From: an uncultured Eubacteriales bacterium | GTDB lineage: Bacteria > Bacillota > Clostridia > Oscillospirales > CAG-382 | Direction: 5' to 3' | NCBI GenBank assembly: GCA_934446675.1 | Contig: CAKSEL010000014.1 | Coordinates: 1-64,000, forward strand | DNA: 64,000 bases | Shown here: positions 40,028-48,221 of the stretch, one piece after another | Layout: every line of letters starts with the position of its first letter | How positions within the stretch are numbered: the first letter of the stretch is position 1 | Notes under the pieces: model-generated | Told to the model about the DNA's origin: nothing | Database searches by the model: none | What the model saw: only the letters and a program-made list of their open reading frames with translations | Made by a program: the position numbers and the translations under genes

Positions 40028-41650
40028 TCAGGCGTCAATTTCGGGCTGTTTTGCCTCGTCAAGCTCAAACCAGAAGGTGCTGCCTTCGTGCAGCGTGCTT
40101 TCAACGCCGAAACAAGCCGAATGTTTGGTCAGAATTTCCTTTACTATGGATAGACCTATGCCCGAACCCACGACGTTTCTCTTGTGGTTCTTGTCGCTCT
40201 TGTAGTATCTGTCCCAGATGTAAGGCAGCTCGTTTTCGGGTATGCCCTCTCCCGAATCCCTGACCTCGACGCGTATCTTGCCGTCCTTTACGGTCTGCGT
40301 TACCTTTACCGTCTTGTCCTCGCCCGTGTAGTTTACGGCGTTGTCGATAAGATTCAGTATGACCTGCGACATCTTCACCGCGTCGCATACGCAATATGCT
40401 GTTTTGTCGTATTCAAAAAACACCTTGTAGCCGTTGTTGAGATAAAGCATCTTGTACCGTGCGACAAGCTTTTCAAGCATTTCGGTAAAATTCATATTTT
40501 CGGGTTCAAGCTTTTCAATGCCGTTCTGGAGCTTTGTAAGGTCGAGAATGTTGTTTACAAACTCGGTAAGGCGCCTTGCCTCGTCGATTATTACCTGAAC
40601 GTTTTCGGGCGTGTTTTCTCCCGGAAGGTCGCGCATTGCCTCGCTGTATCCTATAATCATGGTCAGCGGCGTTCTCATGTCGTGCGAAACGTTTGCCATA
40701 AGCTCGCGCCTTAGCGTTTCAACCTTTCCAAGCTCGCTTGCCGTGTAGTTCAGGGTGTCGTTTAACTGTTCGATCTCGGAATATCCTCTGCCGTCGAAAT
40801 GCGTGTCGTATTTGCCGCTTGCAAGCTCTTTTGCAGATCTGTTTATCTTTTCAATAGGCTTTGATATGAACTTTGCGACAAGGAACGAGGTTATCAGCGA
40901 CAACACCGTTACAAATACCGTAACCGCCATGTTCTGGTATCTCAGCGTCGACACGGTAGAATCGAGGGGCGTTACGCGCGTTTCCGCAACCACCATCTTT
41001 TCCGAACCGTCGGACATGGTCTTTATTTTGGCGTAAAGCAGGTCGTTGTGAACGTCGTTGTTGAAAAACAGTGCCGGAGCATGGCTTCTTTTGTACTTTG
41101 ACTTGCTTTCATCGCCGGTATCCGTATCTGTATCTGTGCCGTCACCGCCGTCAGGTGCGTTTTCGGGACGTTCTCCGGGCTTTATAAACGCCATAAAACT
41201 GCGGTCGTTCTTACCGATATAGAACCGCGAGCATTCTCCGCCGTTGTCAAGAGCCTCGGAATATATGCCGTACAGCTCGTATATGCCTATGCCGTACATA
41301 ACGGGACCGTAATCCTCGCCCGACTCGTACTCGCTGTCAAATGCGTCGGTATCTATTACGCGAAGGCTCATCTGTCCGTTTCCGGCAAGATACGACATTG
41401 CCGTCTGGAGATTGTCTGAATCAAGATTGTCGCAGACGTAATTTGCCGCCTTTTTTAACTCGTTTTTCTTTACCGAATAGTAGAACGCGCTGAAGAATAC
41501 CGTCTGGCACAGCCACAGCACAATAAGCATTGCTGCGGCAACTCCCATAAAGCAGCAGTATATTTTCCAGCGCACACGCATGGAACGGTGCGGTTTATTT
41601 TTCTTTTCCGAAGATTTCGGAACATCATGCCTGTTTTCAGTCTGCGTCAA
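40028..41650 (-). CDS. Membrane sensor histidine kinase (PhoR/ResE type)
   Basis: A kinase of about 540 aa. There is a short cytoplasmic N terminus, TM1 around 'IYCCFMGVAAAMLIVLWLCQ', an extracytoplasmic sensor of ~190 residues containing an acidic 'DGTDTDTDTGDESK' stretch, TM2 ('MAVTVFVTVLSLITSFLVAK'), a HAMP linker, HisKA with the phospho-His in 'NVSHDMRTPLTMIIGYSE', and HATPase_c with N box 'LIDNAVNYT', G1 'VRDSGEGIPE' and G2 'GSGIGLSIV'. The start is uncertain: a TTG at 41650 lies 12 nt from an AGAGGAG site, a TTG at 41662 abuts it, and the first ATG is at 41581. Overlaps the regulator gene upstream, so the two are co-translated. Confidence 0.9.
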   Translation of the reverse strand: MTQTENRHDVPKSSEKKNKPHRSMRVRWKIYCCFMGVAAAMLIVLWLCQTVFFSAFYYSVKKNELKKAANYVCDNLDSDNLQTAMSYLAGNGQMSLRVIDTDAFDSEYESGEDYGPVMYGIGIYELYGIYSEALDNGGECSRFYIGKNDRSFMAFIKPGERPENAPDGGDGTDTDTDTGDESKSKYKRSHAPALFFNNDVHNDLLYAKIKTMSDGSEKMVVAETRVTPLDSTVSTLRYQNMAVTVFVTVLSLITSFLVAKFISKPIEKINRSAKELASGKYDTHFDGRGYSEIEQLNDTLNYTASELGKVETLRRELMANVSHDMRTPLTMIIGYSEAMRDLPGENTPENVQVIIDEARRLTEFVNNILDLTKLQNGIEKLEPENMNFTEMLEKLVARYKMLYLNNGYKVFFEYDKTAYCVCDAVKMSQVILNLIDNAVNYTGEDKTVKVTQTVKDGKIRVEVRDSGEGIPENELPYIWDRYYKSDKNHKRNVVGSGIGLSIVKEILTKHSACFGVESTLHEGSTFWFELDEAKQPEIDA

Positions 41651-42302
41651 AACGGTAGCCAACTCCTCTCAGGGTGACAATGTGATTGCTGCAGCTTCCG
41701 AGATTTTTGCGAAGCAACTTTATGTGAGTGTCAAGCGTTCTGTCGTCGCCGAAAAAGTCGTATCCCCATACGTTGCTTATCAGCTTTTCACGCGTAAGCG
41801 CTATGCCCTTGTTTTTTATGAGATAGAATAACAGGTCGTATTCTTTGGGCGTAAGGTCGGCGCGCTTTCCGTCAACGTAAACTATTCTGCCGGCAAAATC
41901 AACCTTTAGGTTTCCGCACTCAAAGAAATCTCCCGACACGTTGTTTACGCGCTTTAATATCGCGGCAACCCTCATCATAAGCTCTTTGGGTGAGAACGGC
42001 TTTACTACGTAATCGTCAATTCCGGTTTCAAAACCGTGCAGCTTGTCGTATTCCTCTCCCCTTGCAGAAAGCATTATAACGGGCGTGTTCTTTGTCTTTT
42101 TAAGTTCTCTGCAAACGGAAAATCCGTCTATGTCGGGCATCATAATGTCGAGTATTACAAGGTCGAAATCCTTGTTTTTGAAAAGCTCGACAGCCGTCAT
42201 TCCGTCGGGAGCTTCCGTTACGTCATATCCCTCAAAAACGGCGTATTTGCTTATAAGCCTGCGTATTTTTCCCTCGTCGTCAACAACAAGCAGCTTGTAC
42301 AT
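41637..42302 (-). CDS. OmpR/PhoB-family response regulator
   Basis: A 221-aa partner of the overlapping kinase. The receiver has 'VVDDEGKIRRLISKYA', the phospho-Asp in 'DLVILDIMMPDIDGFS' and Lys in 'VVKPFSPKEL'. The winged helix ends 'DDRTLDTHIKLLRKNL' and 'VTLRGVGYRFDAD'. The ATG at 42302 is 10 nt after GGAGT; a GTG 12 nt upstream lies inside the Shine-Dalgarno spacing. Signal and target genes are unknown. Confidence 0.93.
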   Translation of the reverse strand: MYKLLVVDDEGKIRRLISKYAVFEGYDVTEAPDGMTAVELFKNKDFDLVILDIMMPDIDGFSVCRELKKTKNTPVIMLSARGEEYDKLHGFETGIDDYVVKPFSPKELMMRVAAILKRVNNVSGDFFECGNLKVDFAGRIVYVDGKRADLTPKEYDLLFYLIKNKGIALTREKLISNVWGYDFFGDDRTLDTHIKLLRKNLGSCSNHIVTLRGVGYRFDAD

Positions 42303-42434
42303 CTTCTGCCGCACTCCTTTTCTGATTTTTGTATTATCCGGTTTTCTTACAATATTAATTTATACTCCTAATGTGAAAATCCCGTGATTATACTGTAAAC
42401 AAAGAAAACAACTGTGCGGTTCTTCAAAAACTGT

Positions 42435-42463
42435 TGATTTTTATAAACGCGTATGTTATAATA
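42435..42463 (+). promoter_or_regulatory. Promoter of the DivIVA-like/pqqD-like pair
   Basis: TTGATT (42435-42440), 17-bp spacer, TATAAT (42458-42463). Confidence 0.65.
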
Positions 42464-42525
42464 AATTTGTATATATACTTGTTAAGAGTATAATCTCAAG
42501 TTTACGGCAAGGGAGTTTGACAGAT

Positions 42526-43359
42526 TTGGATAAGGAAAACACGGCACCCGAAAAATTGTTCGGCACTTCTATGTTCGGCTACACCAAAAGCGAAGTCAAC
42601 AACTATGTTATAGTTCAGGACGTAAAATATTCCAACATGAAAAGCGAGCTTGAGGGTGAAATACGCTCTCTTGAATCAAAGCTTTCGGACACCGAAAAGA
42701 CGGCGGAGCTTCTTGAAAAGGCAAACGGAGAGATTTCGGCTCTCGAAAACGAGAAAACCTCTCTTGAAAACGCAATAAAGGCGCAGGGCGACGAGCTTTC
42801 GGAAAAAGAAGGCGTTATCACGTCGCTGCAAACAAAAAACGCAGACCTTGAATCCGAACTTTCCGAGAAAAGCAGACAATATACCGAGCTTTCCGAAAAG
42901 CTTGAAAGACAAACGTCGGTAATAAACGATAAAAGCACGTCCGAAACCGATCTTCGCGCAAGGCTGTCCGAAAAGGACGCGGAAAACCTTGAAAAGGACG
43001 CAAAGATTGCGGAACTCGAAAACAGGATCTCCGAGCTTTCGTCGGAGCTTGAAAACAGCATAAGCACCGAAGAAATATCCGAGGTTCTTTCCGAGGCGAG
43101 AAATCAGGCAAAACAGCTTCTCGACAGAGCGAGAACCGCTGCGGACAAAATTATTTCCGACGCACGTGAAAAGGCTCACTCCGACGCGCAGAAAACCGTA
43201 TCCGAAAGCCAGCAGCTTGTCAAGACAAACATAGAGCGCGTAAAATATCTCAACCGCCGCAAAAACGAGCTGTCCGAAATATTCAAGGATCATAAAAACA
43301 AGGTCGACTCTTTCTTCAGCTCAATTTCCGATTCGTTAAAGGATCAGGACAACAAATAA
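42526..43359 (+). CDS. DivIVA/GpsB-like coiled-coil protein
   Basis: A 277-aa highly charged, almost wholly coiled-coil protein rich in Glu, Ser and Lys. The N-terminal ~30 residues contain 'SMFGYTKSEVNNYVI', which matches the DivIVA membrane-curvature motif (G-Y-x-x-x-E-V-D/N-x-F/Y). The last ~80 residues ('EARNQAKQLLDRARTAADKI', then 'AREKAHSDAQ') resemble the DivIVA C-terminal helix. Probably organises proteins at the pole or septum. I use TTG 42526 (AAGGGAG ten nt upstream); a TTG at 42517 is too close to that site. The following PqqD-like gene starts 24 bp downstream. Confidence 0.7.
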   Translation: MDKENTAPEKLFGTSMFGYTKSEVNNYVIVQDVKYSNMKSELEGEIRSLESKLSDTEKTAELLEKANGEISALENEKTSLENAIKAQGDELSEKEGVITSLQTKNADLESELSEKSRQYTELSEKLERQTSVINDKSTSETDLRARLSEKDAENLEKDAKIAELENRISELSSELENSISTEEISEVLSEARNQAKQLLDRARTAADKIISDAREKAHSDAQKTVSESQQLVKTNIERVKYLNRRKNELSEIFKDHKNKVDSFFSSISDSLKDQDNK

Positions 43360-43382
43360 TCATTTACAGGAGGTAAACCGTA

Positions 43383-43649
43383 ATGAAAATCAAAGACGGA
43401 TTTATTTTAAGAAAAATTGCCGACACATATATGGTAATCGCCGTGGGAGACGCCGCAAAGGACTTCGGCGGTATGATAAGCCTCAACGAAACGGGCGCTT
43501 TTCTCTGGGAAAAGCTTGAGGGCGGCTGCGACAGCGAAAATGCCCTCGTAAAAGCCCTGACCGACGAATACGACGTTGACGAAGTTACGGCTCTGCGCGA
43601 CGTAAAGGCATTTATGGAAAAAATTTCCGACGCCGGATTTGCCGAATAA
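43383..43649 (+). CDS. PqqD-like (RiPP recognition element) protein
   Basis: An 88-aa PqqD-family protein: 'GFILRKIADTYMVIAVGD' (three-strand wing), 'SLNETGAFLWEKLEGG' (the conserved N-x-x-G/A-x-x-L/I-W-x-L helix) and 'ALTDEYDVDEVTALRDVKAF' (helix bundle). The family binds leader peptides of ribosomally made peptides and hands them to a modifying enzyme, but stand-alone members of unknown role are common in Clostridia. The only candidate substrate nearby is the 82-aa protein encoded 180 bp downstream. No maturase is adjacent. AGGAGG site seven nt before the ATG. Confidence 0.8.
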   Translation: MKIKDGFILRKIADTYMVIAVGDAAKDFGGMISLNETGAFLWEKLEGGCDSENALVKALTDEYDVDEVTALRDVKAFMEKISDAGFAE

Positions 43650-43683
43650 TAATCCGCAGTTTATTTGCGGAAAACCTTGATTT

Positions 43684-43719
43684 ACACGCTTCGCATTTAC
43701 TTGCGGGGCGTTTGTTTTT
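43684..43719 (+). terminator. Terminator after the PqqD-like gene
   Basis: The stem ACGCtTCGCA / TGCGgGGCGT with a short loop is followed by TTTGTTTTTG. Confidence 0.7.
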
Positions 43720-43829
43720 GCCGCGGATCTTGATTTTAAACAAAAATTACCTCTTTATTTGCCGCGTTTTCTGCGCAAACTTCTTTTGCGGATAAAATTC
43801 CGCGAACCTTTTTCAAGGAGGTACAGGAA

Positions 43830-44078
43830 ATGCATTTTTCCAAAAATCCTTATCCGGACAAAAACGACGGAAAGTACAAGTATTCGTCTCACAAGGAACA
43901 CGTCCGTCTTAAAATTCTCGATGTCGGCGCTCCGGCGTTTCCCGATGACGAGGACTTTACAAACAACGGCAAAGTGCCTATCTACGAGGGTTACGTCCCA
44001 ACCGATCCTCTCGGAAGCTGGACGGGCAAACCCGAAAACCCCGACGAAGAGCCAATTCAGGACGTCGACGACCTTTAA
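43830..44078 (+). CDS. Small acidic protein of unknown function, 82 aa
   Basis: Not recognised as a named family. It has a strong AAGGAGG site 7-8 nt before the ATG and good codon use, so it is probably real. The N terminus is basic and aromatic ('NPYPDKNDGKYKYSSHKEHV'). The C-terminal half is rich in Pro, Asp and Glu and ends with 'DPLGSWTGKPENPDEEPIQD' plus 'VDDL', with no Cys. Its place after the PqqD-like gene allows the guess that it is a peptide substrate or partner of that protein, but a terminator separates the two. A virion-associated or regulatory role with the following phage cassette is equally open. Confidence 0.6.
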   Translation: MHFSKNPYPDKNDGKYKYSSHKEHVRLKILDVGAPAFPDDEDFTNNGKVPIYEGYVPTDPLGSWTGKPENPDEEPIQDVDDL

Positions 44079-44112
44079 GCAATATTTCCTTTCTTTTTAT
44101 GCGGACGGTATA

Positions 44113-44141
44113 TTGACAAAATCGAACATTTGTGCTATAAT
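44113..44141 (+). promoter_or_regulatory. Promoter of the phage tail/lysis cassette leader
   Basis: TTGACA (44113-44118), 17-bp spacer, TATAAT (44136-44141): full consensus. It lies over 200 bp upstream of the first cassette gene. Confidence 0.75.
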
Positions 44142-44146
44142 ATATC

Positions 44147-44327
44147 CGTTCCGGAAATTTCCGGCAGCAAAAAGAAAAGCCGGGACAAAACACTTGCAAA
44201 ACAGTGGTAAAAATACGTCCGGAAAAGAATAACAGGACGGTGCGCCTTTGCATAAGGCTGTAAACACGTATCTTTCGGCAGAAGATGCGGCTTGATTTAT
44301 GGCTTTAATATGCAAAGGCGTTTTTTT
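44147..44327 (+). ncRNA. Structured leader with intrinsic terminator (attenuator or small RNA candidate)
   Basis: Between the consensus promoter and the tail-fibre gene the transcript could form CACT/AGTG (about 44189-44205), CGTCC/GGACG (about 44215-44239), and a long terminator stem CGCCTTTGCATA (44243-44254) with TATGCAAAGGCG (44309-44320), followed by seven T. A ~54-nt structured loop lies inside. It could be a cis-acting attenuator or a free ~180-nt RNA. I compared it by eye with c-di-GMP, purine, TPP and SAM riboswitch cores and found no match. Confidence 0.55.
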
Positions 44328-44357
44328 GCGCAAAAAAATAAAGAAAGGAAGAAAATT

Positions 44358-46895
44358 ATGATAAAAGTATCGGGCAGAAAACTCATTATGCCGCAGAACG
44401 AAAGGTATATAGGCTATCTCAAGGACAATCTTGCCGAAAAACGCGAGTTTCTTATATCGGACAAAGCGCTTTCGGCTCTTGAGTTCAGAATAGACATAGA
44501 AAATCCGGCTTGCACCGTAACGCCTGAAAAGGCTGTCGGAGACGACGGATATGCGCGCCTTACATGGGAAATAGGAAACGGAGTGACCTCGGTTCCGGGA
44601 AGAATAAGAGTGCAGTTAAGAGCGCTTGATCCCGACGGCGCAAAAGTCTGGCACAGCGAAATATGCGACTTTTTTGTGGGAAATTCGGTTGACGCACAGT
44701 CGCAGTATTCCGACGCGGATCTATCCGGCTTTGAGCAGATAGAAAAAAATGTAATCTCGTCAAAGCTTGCCGCGCAAAGTGCGGCAGATGATGCAAAACA
44801 GTATGCAGACGAGGCGGCTCTCTCGGCGTCGGAGCTTTCTTCGTCGGTTACAGCCCTGAATTCTCACATTGAAAGCAAATCAAATCCCCACGGCGTTACA
44901 AAGGCGCAGATAGGACTTTCAAACGTTGACAACACGTCGGACAAAAACAAACCCGTAAGCGACGCGGTTAAGGCAGAGCTTGACAAAAAGGCAAACCACG
45001 CCGCCGTGCAGACCGCAATAAACGTTCTCGGCGAAACAATGAACGCACACAGCACATCAAAAGACAATCCTCACGGCGTTACAAAAGCGCAGATTGGTCT
45101 TTCAAATGTTGACAACACATCCGACAAAGACAAACCGGTGAGCGACGCGGTAAAAGCCGAACTTAGTAAGAAGGCAGACGCCGAAAATCTCACTTTGCAT
45201 ACCGAAAATATGTCAAATCCGCACGGCGTAACGGCAGAACAGGTCGGCACTTACGACCTCTGGGAAATTGATGACAAACTTTCGGAGCGTGCAAAACTCA
45301 TTCACCGTCACAGAACCGCAAGCGGCGGATCAAAACACGAGATAAATCTGACGGAATGTACCATTATAGCCGCAGACGCTGCCGAATCGGCGCAGATCTC
45401 GAACAAACAGCTTTACGGCTCCGGTACAACATTTGTTTTTGACGTATCCGGCACAATAAGCATAAAAGGTACAATGGATTCGCAGGGGCAACTCAAAAAC
45501 GGAGAAACGACGGTTTTCAGACACTATCCGTCCGGTACATTTTCACCGCTTGGATTTGAAGAAACCTTTACCGTACAGAAAGGCTCGCCGCTTACCTTGT
45601 ATTTGTCCGCCGGAACGTGTACATTTGATTACTTTTACGAAACCTCGCAAGCCGACGGTTTCATGACGTCTGCCGACAAAGCAAAGCTCGACGGGCTTCC
45701 TGACAACGCCTACTCCAAATCCGAAACCGACAGCAAGATAGACCTGCTCTCGCTCAAAGCCGAAAAGAGCGGCGAAACTATACGAATATCCGACGCGTGC
45801 GAACTGGAACAGACGGCAGACGTGAGCATTGCGAGCAAGAACCTGATTCCGATTTCCGGTTCCTTAACAACAAAAACACATAACGGCGTGACATATACCG
45901 TAGGCACAGACGGCTCGATTACAGTAAACGGCACCGTCGGAAACACAGTCAACTATTCGTATTTCACCGTCGTACAAAGTTTTCCGTTGATTACGGGAAA
46001 ATATTATACACTTTCGGGCTGTCCTCAAAATCTGTCTGACGGAAAAGTAATGTTAAAACTCGGAAATCCGAGCGGCGGCACAACGATCGACGGTTCACTC
46101 GACACAGGTTCGGGAGTATCATTCAAGCTGACAACTGAACTTGCAAACGGTTATGGCTGCATTATTGAAATCCGTGACACAGGTACAACAGTTGAAAACA
46201 TTGTTTTCAAACCCCAGCTTGAACTCGGAACATCAGCTACGGAATACACCCCTCATATTTCGGATATTTCCGCAGTGTCGGTTAAAAAGTACGGCAGGAA
46301 CTTAATAAATTACCCGTATGTCAACTCTACAAAAACAACGGTCGGCATAACCTTCACCGACAACGGAGACGGAAGCGTTACCGCAAACGGAACAGCTACC
46401 AACAAAGCTTATTTTAGCGTACTCGACGCAGCTCATGCAATTTTATTGCAGCCGGGGACGTACTTTCTGTCCGGAAATATAAACGGCGTAAAAAATGCCG
46501 AACTCTATGTAAATTACCGCGACGAAAATTCAAATACGAAATACGCGGTAGACAGAGGTTCGGGCATTGCTTTTACCGTAAAAAAGCAAACAACGGCTTC
46601 AATCGGAATAGCTATCAGTACCGGTGTAACCGTAAACGGCATTGTTTTCAAACCCCAGCTTGAACTTGCAGACGCTGCGACGGATTACGAGCCGTACAAA
46701 GCGCCCGTAACGTACACACCCGACAGCGGCGGAAAAGTATCGGGTGTCAAGCTTGGTTCGGACACCGCGACGCTTATGACTCACACGGACGGGGTTATCA
46801 TCAATGCAAAATACAAAAAGGACATAACAAAAGCGTTTGAAGAACTCGAAACAAAGCTTACAAACGCCATTCTGTCAAACGGAGGAAACGTATGA
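44358..46895 (+). CDS. Phage baseplate/tail-fibre protein (BppU-like N terminus)
   Basis: An 845-aa phage structural protein. Residues ~1-115 resemble the BppU/baseplate upper protein N domain ('LSALEFRIDIENPACTV', 'RIRVQLRALDPDGAKVWHSE'). A helical neck with 'SAADDAKQYADEAALSASEL' follows. Then comes a repeat found in many tail fibres: 'NPHGVTKAQIGLSNVDNTSD' twice, and 'NPHGVTAEQVGTYD' once. The C-terminal half has two similar beta-sandwich modules starting 'KNLIPISGSLTTKTHNGVTY' and 'RNLINYPYVNSTKTTVGITF', each ending in 'GIVFKPQLEL'-type text, probably receptor or glycan binding. ATG 44358 follows AAAGGAAG. It is preceded by the attenuator-like leader. Confidence 0.85.
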   Translation: MIKVSGRKLIMPQNERYIGYLKDNLAEKREFLISDKALSALEFRIDIENPACTVTPEKAVGDDGYARLTWEIGNGVTSVPGRIRVQLRALDPDGAKVWHSEICDFFVGNSVDAQSQYSDADLSGFEQIEKNVISSKLAAQSAADDAKQYADEAALSASELSSSVTALNSHIESKSNPHGVTKAQIGLSNVDNTSDKNKPVSDAVKAELDKKANHAAVQTAINVLGETMNAHSTSKDNPHGVTKAQIGLSNVDNTSDKDKPVSDAVKAELSKKADAENLTLHTENMSNPHGVTAEQVGTYDLWEIDDKLSERAKLIHRHRTASGGSKHEINLTECTIIAADAAESAQISNKQLYGSGTTFVFDVSGTISIKGTMDSQGQLKNGETTVFRHYPSGTFSPLGFEETFTVQKGSPLTLYLSAGTCTFDYFYETSQADGFMTSADKAKLDGLPDNAYSKSETDSKIDLLSLKAEKSGETIRISDACELEQTADVSIASKNLIPISGSLTTKTHNGVTYTVGTDGSITVNGTVGNTVNYSYFTVVQSFPLITGKYYTLSGCPQNLSDGKVMLKLGNPSGGTTIDGSLDTGSGVSFKLTTELANGYGCIIEIRDTGTTVENIVFKPQLELGTSATEYTPHISDISAVSVKKYGRNLINYPYVNSTKTTVGITFTDNGDGSVTANGTATNKAYFSVLDAAHAILLQPGTYFLSGNINGVKNAELYVNYRDENSNTKYAVDRGSGIAFTVKKQTTASIGIAISTGVTVNGIVFKPQLELADAATDYEPYKAPVTYTPDSGGKVSGVKLGSDTATLMTHTDGVIINAKYKKDITKAFEELETKLTNAILSNGGNV

Positions 46896-47104
46896 TGTTT
46901 AACATGAGAGAATTTGTAAAGAGCGGATTTTTAAAGGCGGTCGGCAATATGCCCGACTTTTGGATAATCCTCAACGCCGCAGGCTGGAACGAAAAGGGCG
47001 TGCTTACCGAAGATGACCTTGCCGAAATCAACGCGGCAATCACGTCAAAGGACGTGCAAAACACAGCCGAAGAATCTGAAATCACGGAGGAACAGCAGTC
47101 ATGA
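46892..47104 (+). CDS. Small phage protein (XkdX-like), 70 aa
   Basis: A 70-aa protein starting inside the stop of the tail-fibre gene (ATGA) behind GGAGG. 'GWNEKGVLTEDDLAEINAAI' resembles the XkdX family segment (Trp, then G-x-I/V-T-x-x-D/E-y/L-x-x-I) that normally follows tail-fibre genes. The end is acidic ('EESEITEEQQ'). Function of the family is unknown, possibly tail assembly. Assignment rests on position and this short motif. Confidence 0.6.
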   Translation: MMFNMREFVKSGFLKAVGNMPDFWIILNAAGWNEKGVLTEDDLAEINAAITSKDVQNTAEESEITEEQQS

Positions 47105-47412
47105 AAGAGATTTTTGACATAGTATTGCACTGGCTGATACCGTTTGTCTGCTGCGGTGCGATAACATGGATAACAGGCTTTTACGGCAAGAATAAAGCAA
47201 TGCGCGAGGGCGTAAGGAGCTTACTCAGAGCCGAGATAATCCGCGCGTACGAAAAGTACACCGAGCGCGGATACTGCCCGATATATGCAAGAGAGCCGCT
47301 GACGCGCGTATACGAGGCGTACCACGGAATGGGCGGAAACGGAACCGGCACGGACTTTTACCAAAAGACGATAGCTCTGCCGTCCGAACCGCCGGGAAAG
47401 GTGAAGAAATGA
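47101..47412 (+). CDS. Phage membrane-anchored protein, 103 aa
   Basis: Starts with one hydrophobic segment ('IVLHWLIPFVCCGAITWITG', residues ~7-26) followed by a basic cytoplasmic part containing 'LLRAEIIRAYEKYTERGYCP' and ending Lys-rich. Overlaps both neighbours by four bases. Proteins of this shape (one TM helix plus 'Lr.e....y.ky...gy') are common between tail fibre and holin in Clostridia phages and are of unknown function. It may belong to the lysis module. Confidence 0.65.
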   Translation: MKEIFDIVLHWLIPFVCCGAITWITGFYGKNKAMREGVRSLLRAEIIRAYEKYTERGYCPIYAREPLTRVYEAYHGMGGNGTGTDFYQKTIALPSEPPGKVKK

Positions 47413-47675
47413 GATTTTCAAAAAAGATAATAGTCACTATGTTCGCGACGGTCTTCGCGTTCGTCGTGGTCATGATAATTACATACTGGCACAACGGCGG
47501 AGTGCCCGACGTGCTTATCGAGCAGTTCTTCGGGTTCTTCGGAATCGAGGGCGGCGCACTTGCGGTCATCAAGGTAGGCGAAACGCTGGCGGAGAAGTTC
47601 GACAACCGGGATAAAAAACAAAAGCCGTCCAAAAAGACGGCAAAGAAAGGAAGTAAAAAAGATGAACAGGATTAA
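47409..47675 (+). CDS. Phage membrane protein, 88 aa, possible holin-like
   Basis: One clear N-terminal TM segment ('IVTMFATVFAFVVVMIITYW'), a short amphipathic region ('IEQFFGFFGIEGGALAVIKV') that could be a second hairpin, and a strongly basic Lys-rich tail ('KKQKPSKKTAKKGSKK'), typical of holins or antiholins. Overlaps the preceding gene by four bases and the next by 14. Confidence 0.6.
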   Translation: MRFSKKIIVTMFATVFAFVVVMIITYWHNGGVPDVLIEQFFGFFGIEGGALAVIKVGETLAEKFDNRDKKQKPSKKTAKKGSKKDEQD

Positions 47676-47889
47676 CTGGAAACAAAAGCTCACGAGCCGC
47701 AAATTCTGGGCGGCTGTGGTCACATTCGTAAGCACGGTTCTCGTAGCATTCGGAGTTCCGGACATGACCGTTGAGCAGGTCACGGCGATAATTACGGCAG
47801 GTTCCGCGATGATAGCATATATTATCGGTGAGGGACTTGTCGACGCGGCGAGGATAAAGGCGCAGAGCGGTAGTAAGGACGGCGAATAA
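47662..47889 (+). CDS. Phage holin
   Basis: A 75-aa holin of the phi-LC3/SPP1-like type. 'NWKQKLTSRKFWAAVVTFVS' is the standard start (N-W-K/x-x-R/K-x-K-x-x-x-F-W). TM1 is 'FWAAVVTFVSTVLVAFG' and TM2 'VTAIITAGSAMIAYIIGEGL', with 'DAARIK' at the charged end. It would make the membrane lesion that lets the endolysin reach the wall. AAAGGAAG site upstream. Confidence 0.85.
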   Translation: MNRINWKQKLTSRKFWAAVVTFVSTVLVAFGVPDMTVEQVTAIITAGSAMIAYIIGEGLVDAARIKAQSGSKDGE

Positions 47890-47900
47890 TTAACGTTCTG

Positions 47901-47930
47901 TTGACAAACTGACGGGCAAAGAGTTATAAT
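47901..47930 (+). promoter_or_regulatory. Sense promoter of peptide unit 1
   Basis: TTGACA (47901-47906), 18-bp spacer, TATAAT (47925-47930). The transcript would begin near 47937 with a stable hairpin (CCCTG...CAGGG). Confidence 0.75.
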
Positions 47931-48018
47931 AAACCCTGTCGGGTTATTCCGGCAGGGCAAGGCTTAAAACAGTGTAAAAGCTGGGCGGTTATGTCACTCC
48001 CGAAAGGGGGTGGTTACA

Positions 48019-48090
48019 ATGCCAAAATACATGAAAATTCTTCTGTGTATTATTTATTGGTTTTTTGTACTTACTATAAAAGTAAGATAG
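48019..48090 (+). CDS. 23-aa hydrophobic peptide, candidate type I toxin (unit 1)
   Basis: The peptide begins 'MPKYMKILLCIIYWFFVLTI' and ends 'KVR': a basic N terminus, one membrane-spanning stretch and a basic end. A very strong GGGGGTGG ribosome site (48006-48013) lies 5 nt upstream. That site is complementary to CCCCCACC (48091-48098) immediately after the stop codon, so translation can be blocked by folding. The unit has facing promoters and a near-copy 320 bp downstream. Peptides of this size and shape with an antisense RNA are type I toxins (Fst, Ldr, Ibs, TxpA classes), none of which this sequence matches. It may instead assist phage lysis. Confidence 0.65.
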   Translation: MPKYMKILLCIIYWFFVLTIKVR

Positions 48091-48200
48091 CCCCCACCGT
48101 CCAAAGTTAGGGCTATCTTAAAATAGTTCATTTTGGGACATAACCGTTTAAGGTCTTGCCTTTGTACTTATATTATACTCAAACATTTCCCGTTTGTCAA
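48085..48200 (-). ncRNA. Candidate antisense RNA of peptide unit 1
   Basis: A minus-strand consensus promoter, TTGACA (48195-48200), 17-bp spacer, TATAAT (48172-48177), fires back toward the peptide gene. Its 5' part contains GGTTATGTC, the same word found in the sense 5' UTR (47987-47995), and complements the sense 3' end (48137-48145). The hairpin AGATAGCCC/GGGCTATCT (48085-48093, 48110-48118) lies at the peptide stop. The 3' end is unknown. Confidence 0.6.
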
Positions 48201-48221
48201 CACCCGAAAGGCTGAAAGGTG

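Noticed and set aside
44147..44327. c-di-GMP, purine, TPP or SAM riboswitch in the phage cassette leader
   Set aside because: None of the conserved core sequences could be found by eye; kept only as an unclassified structured leader.
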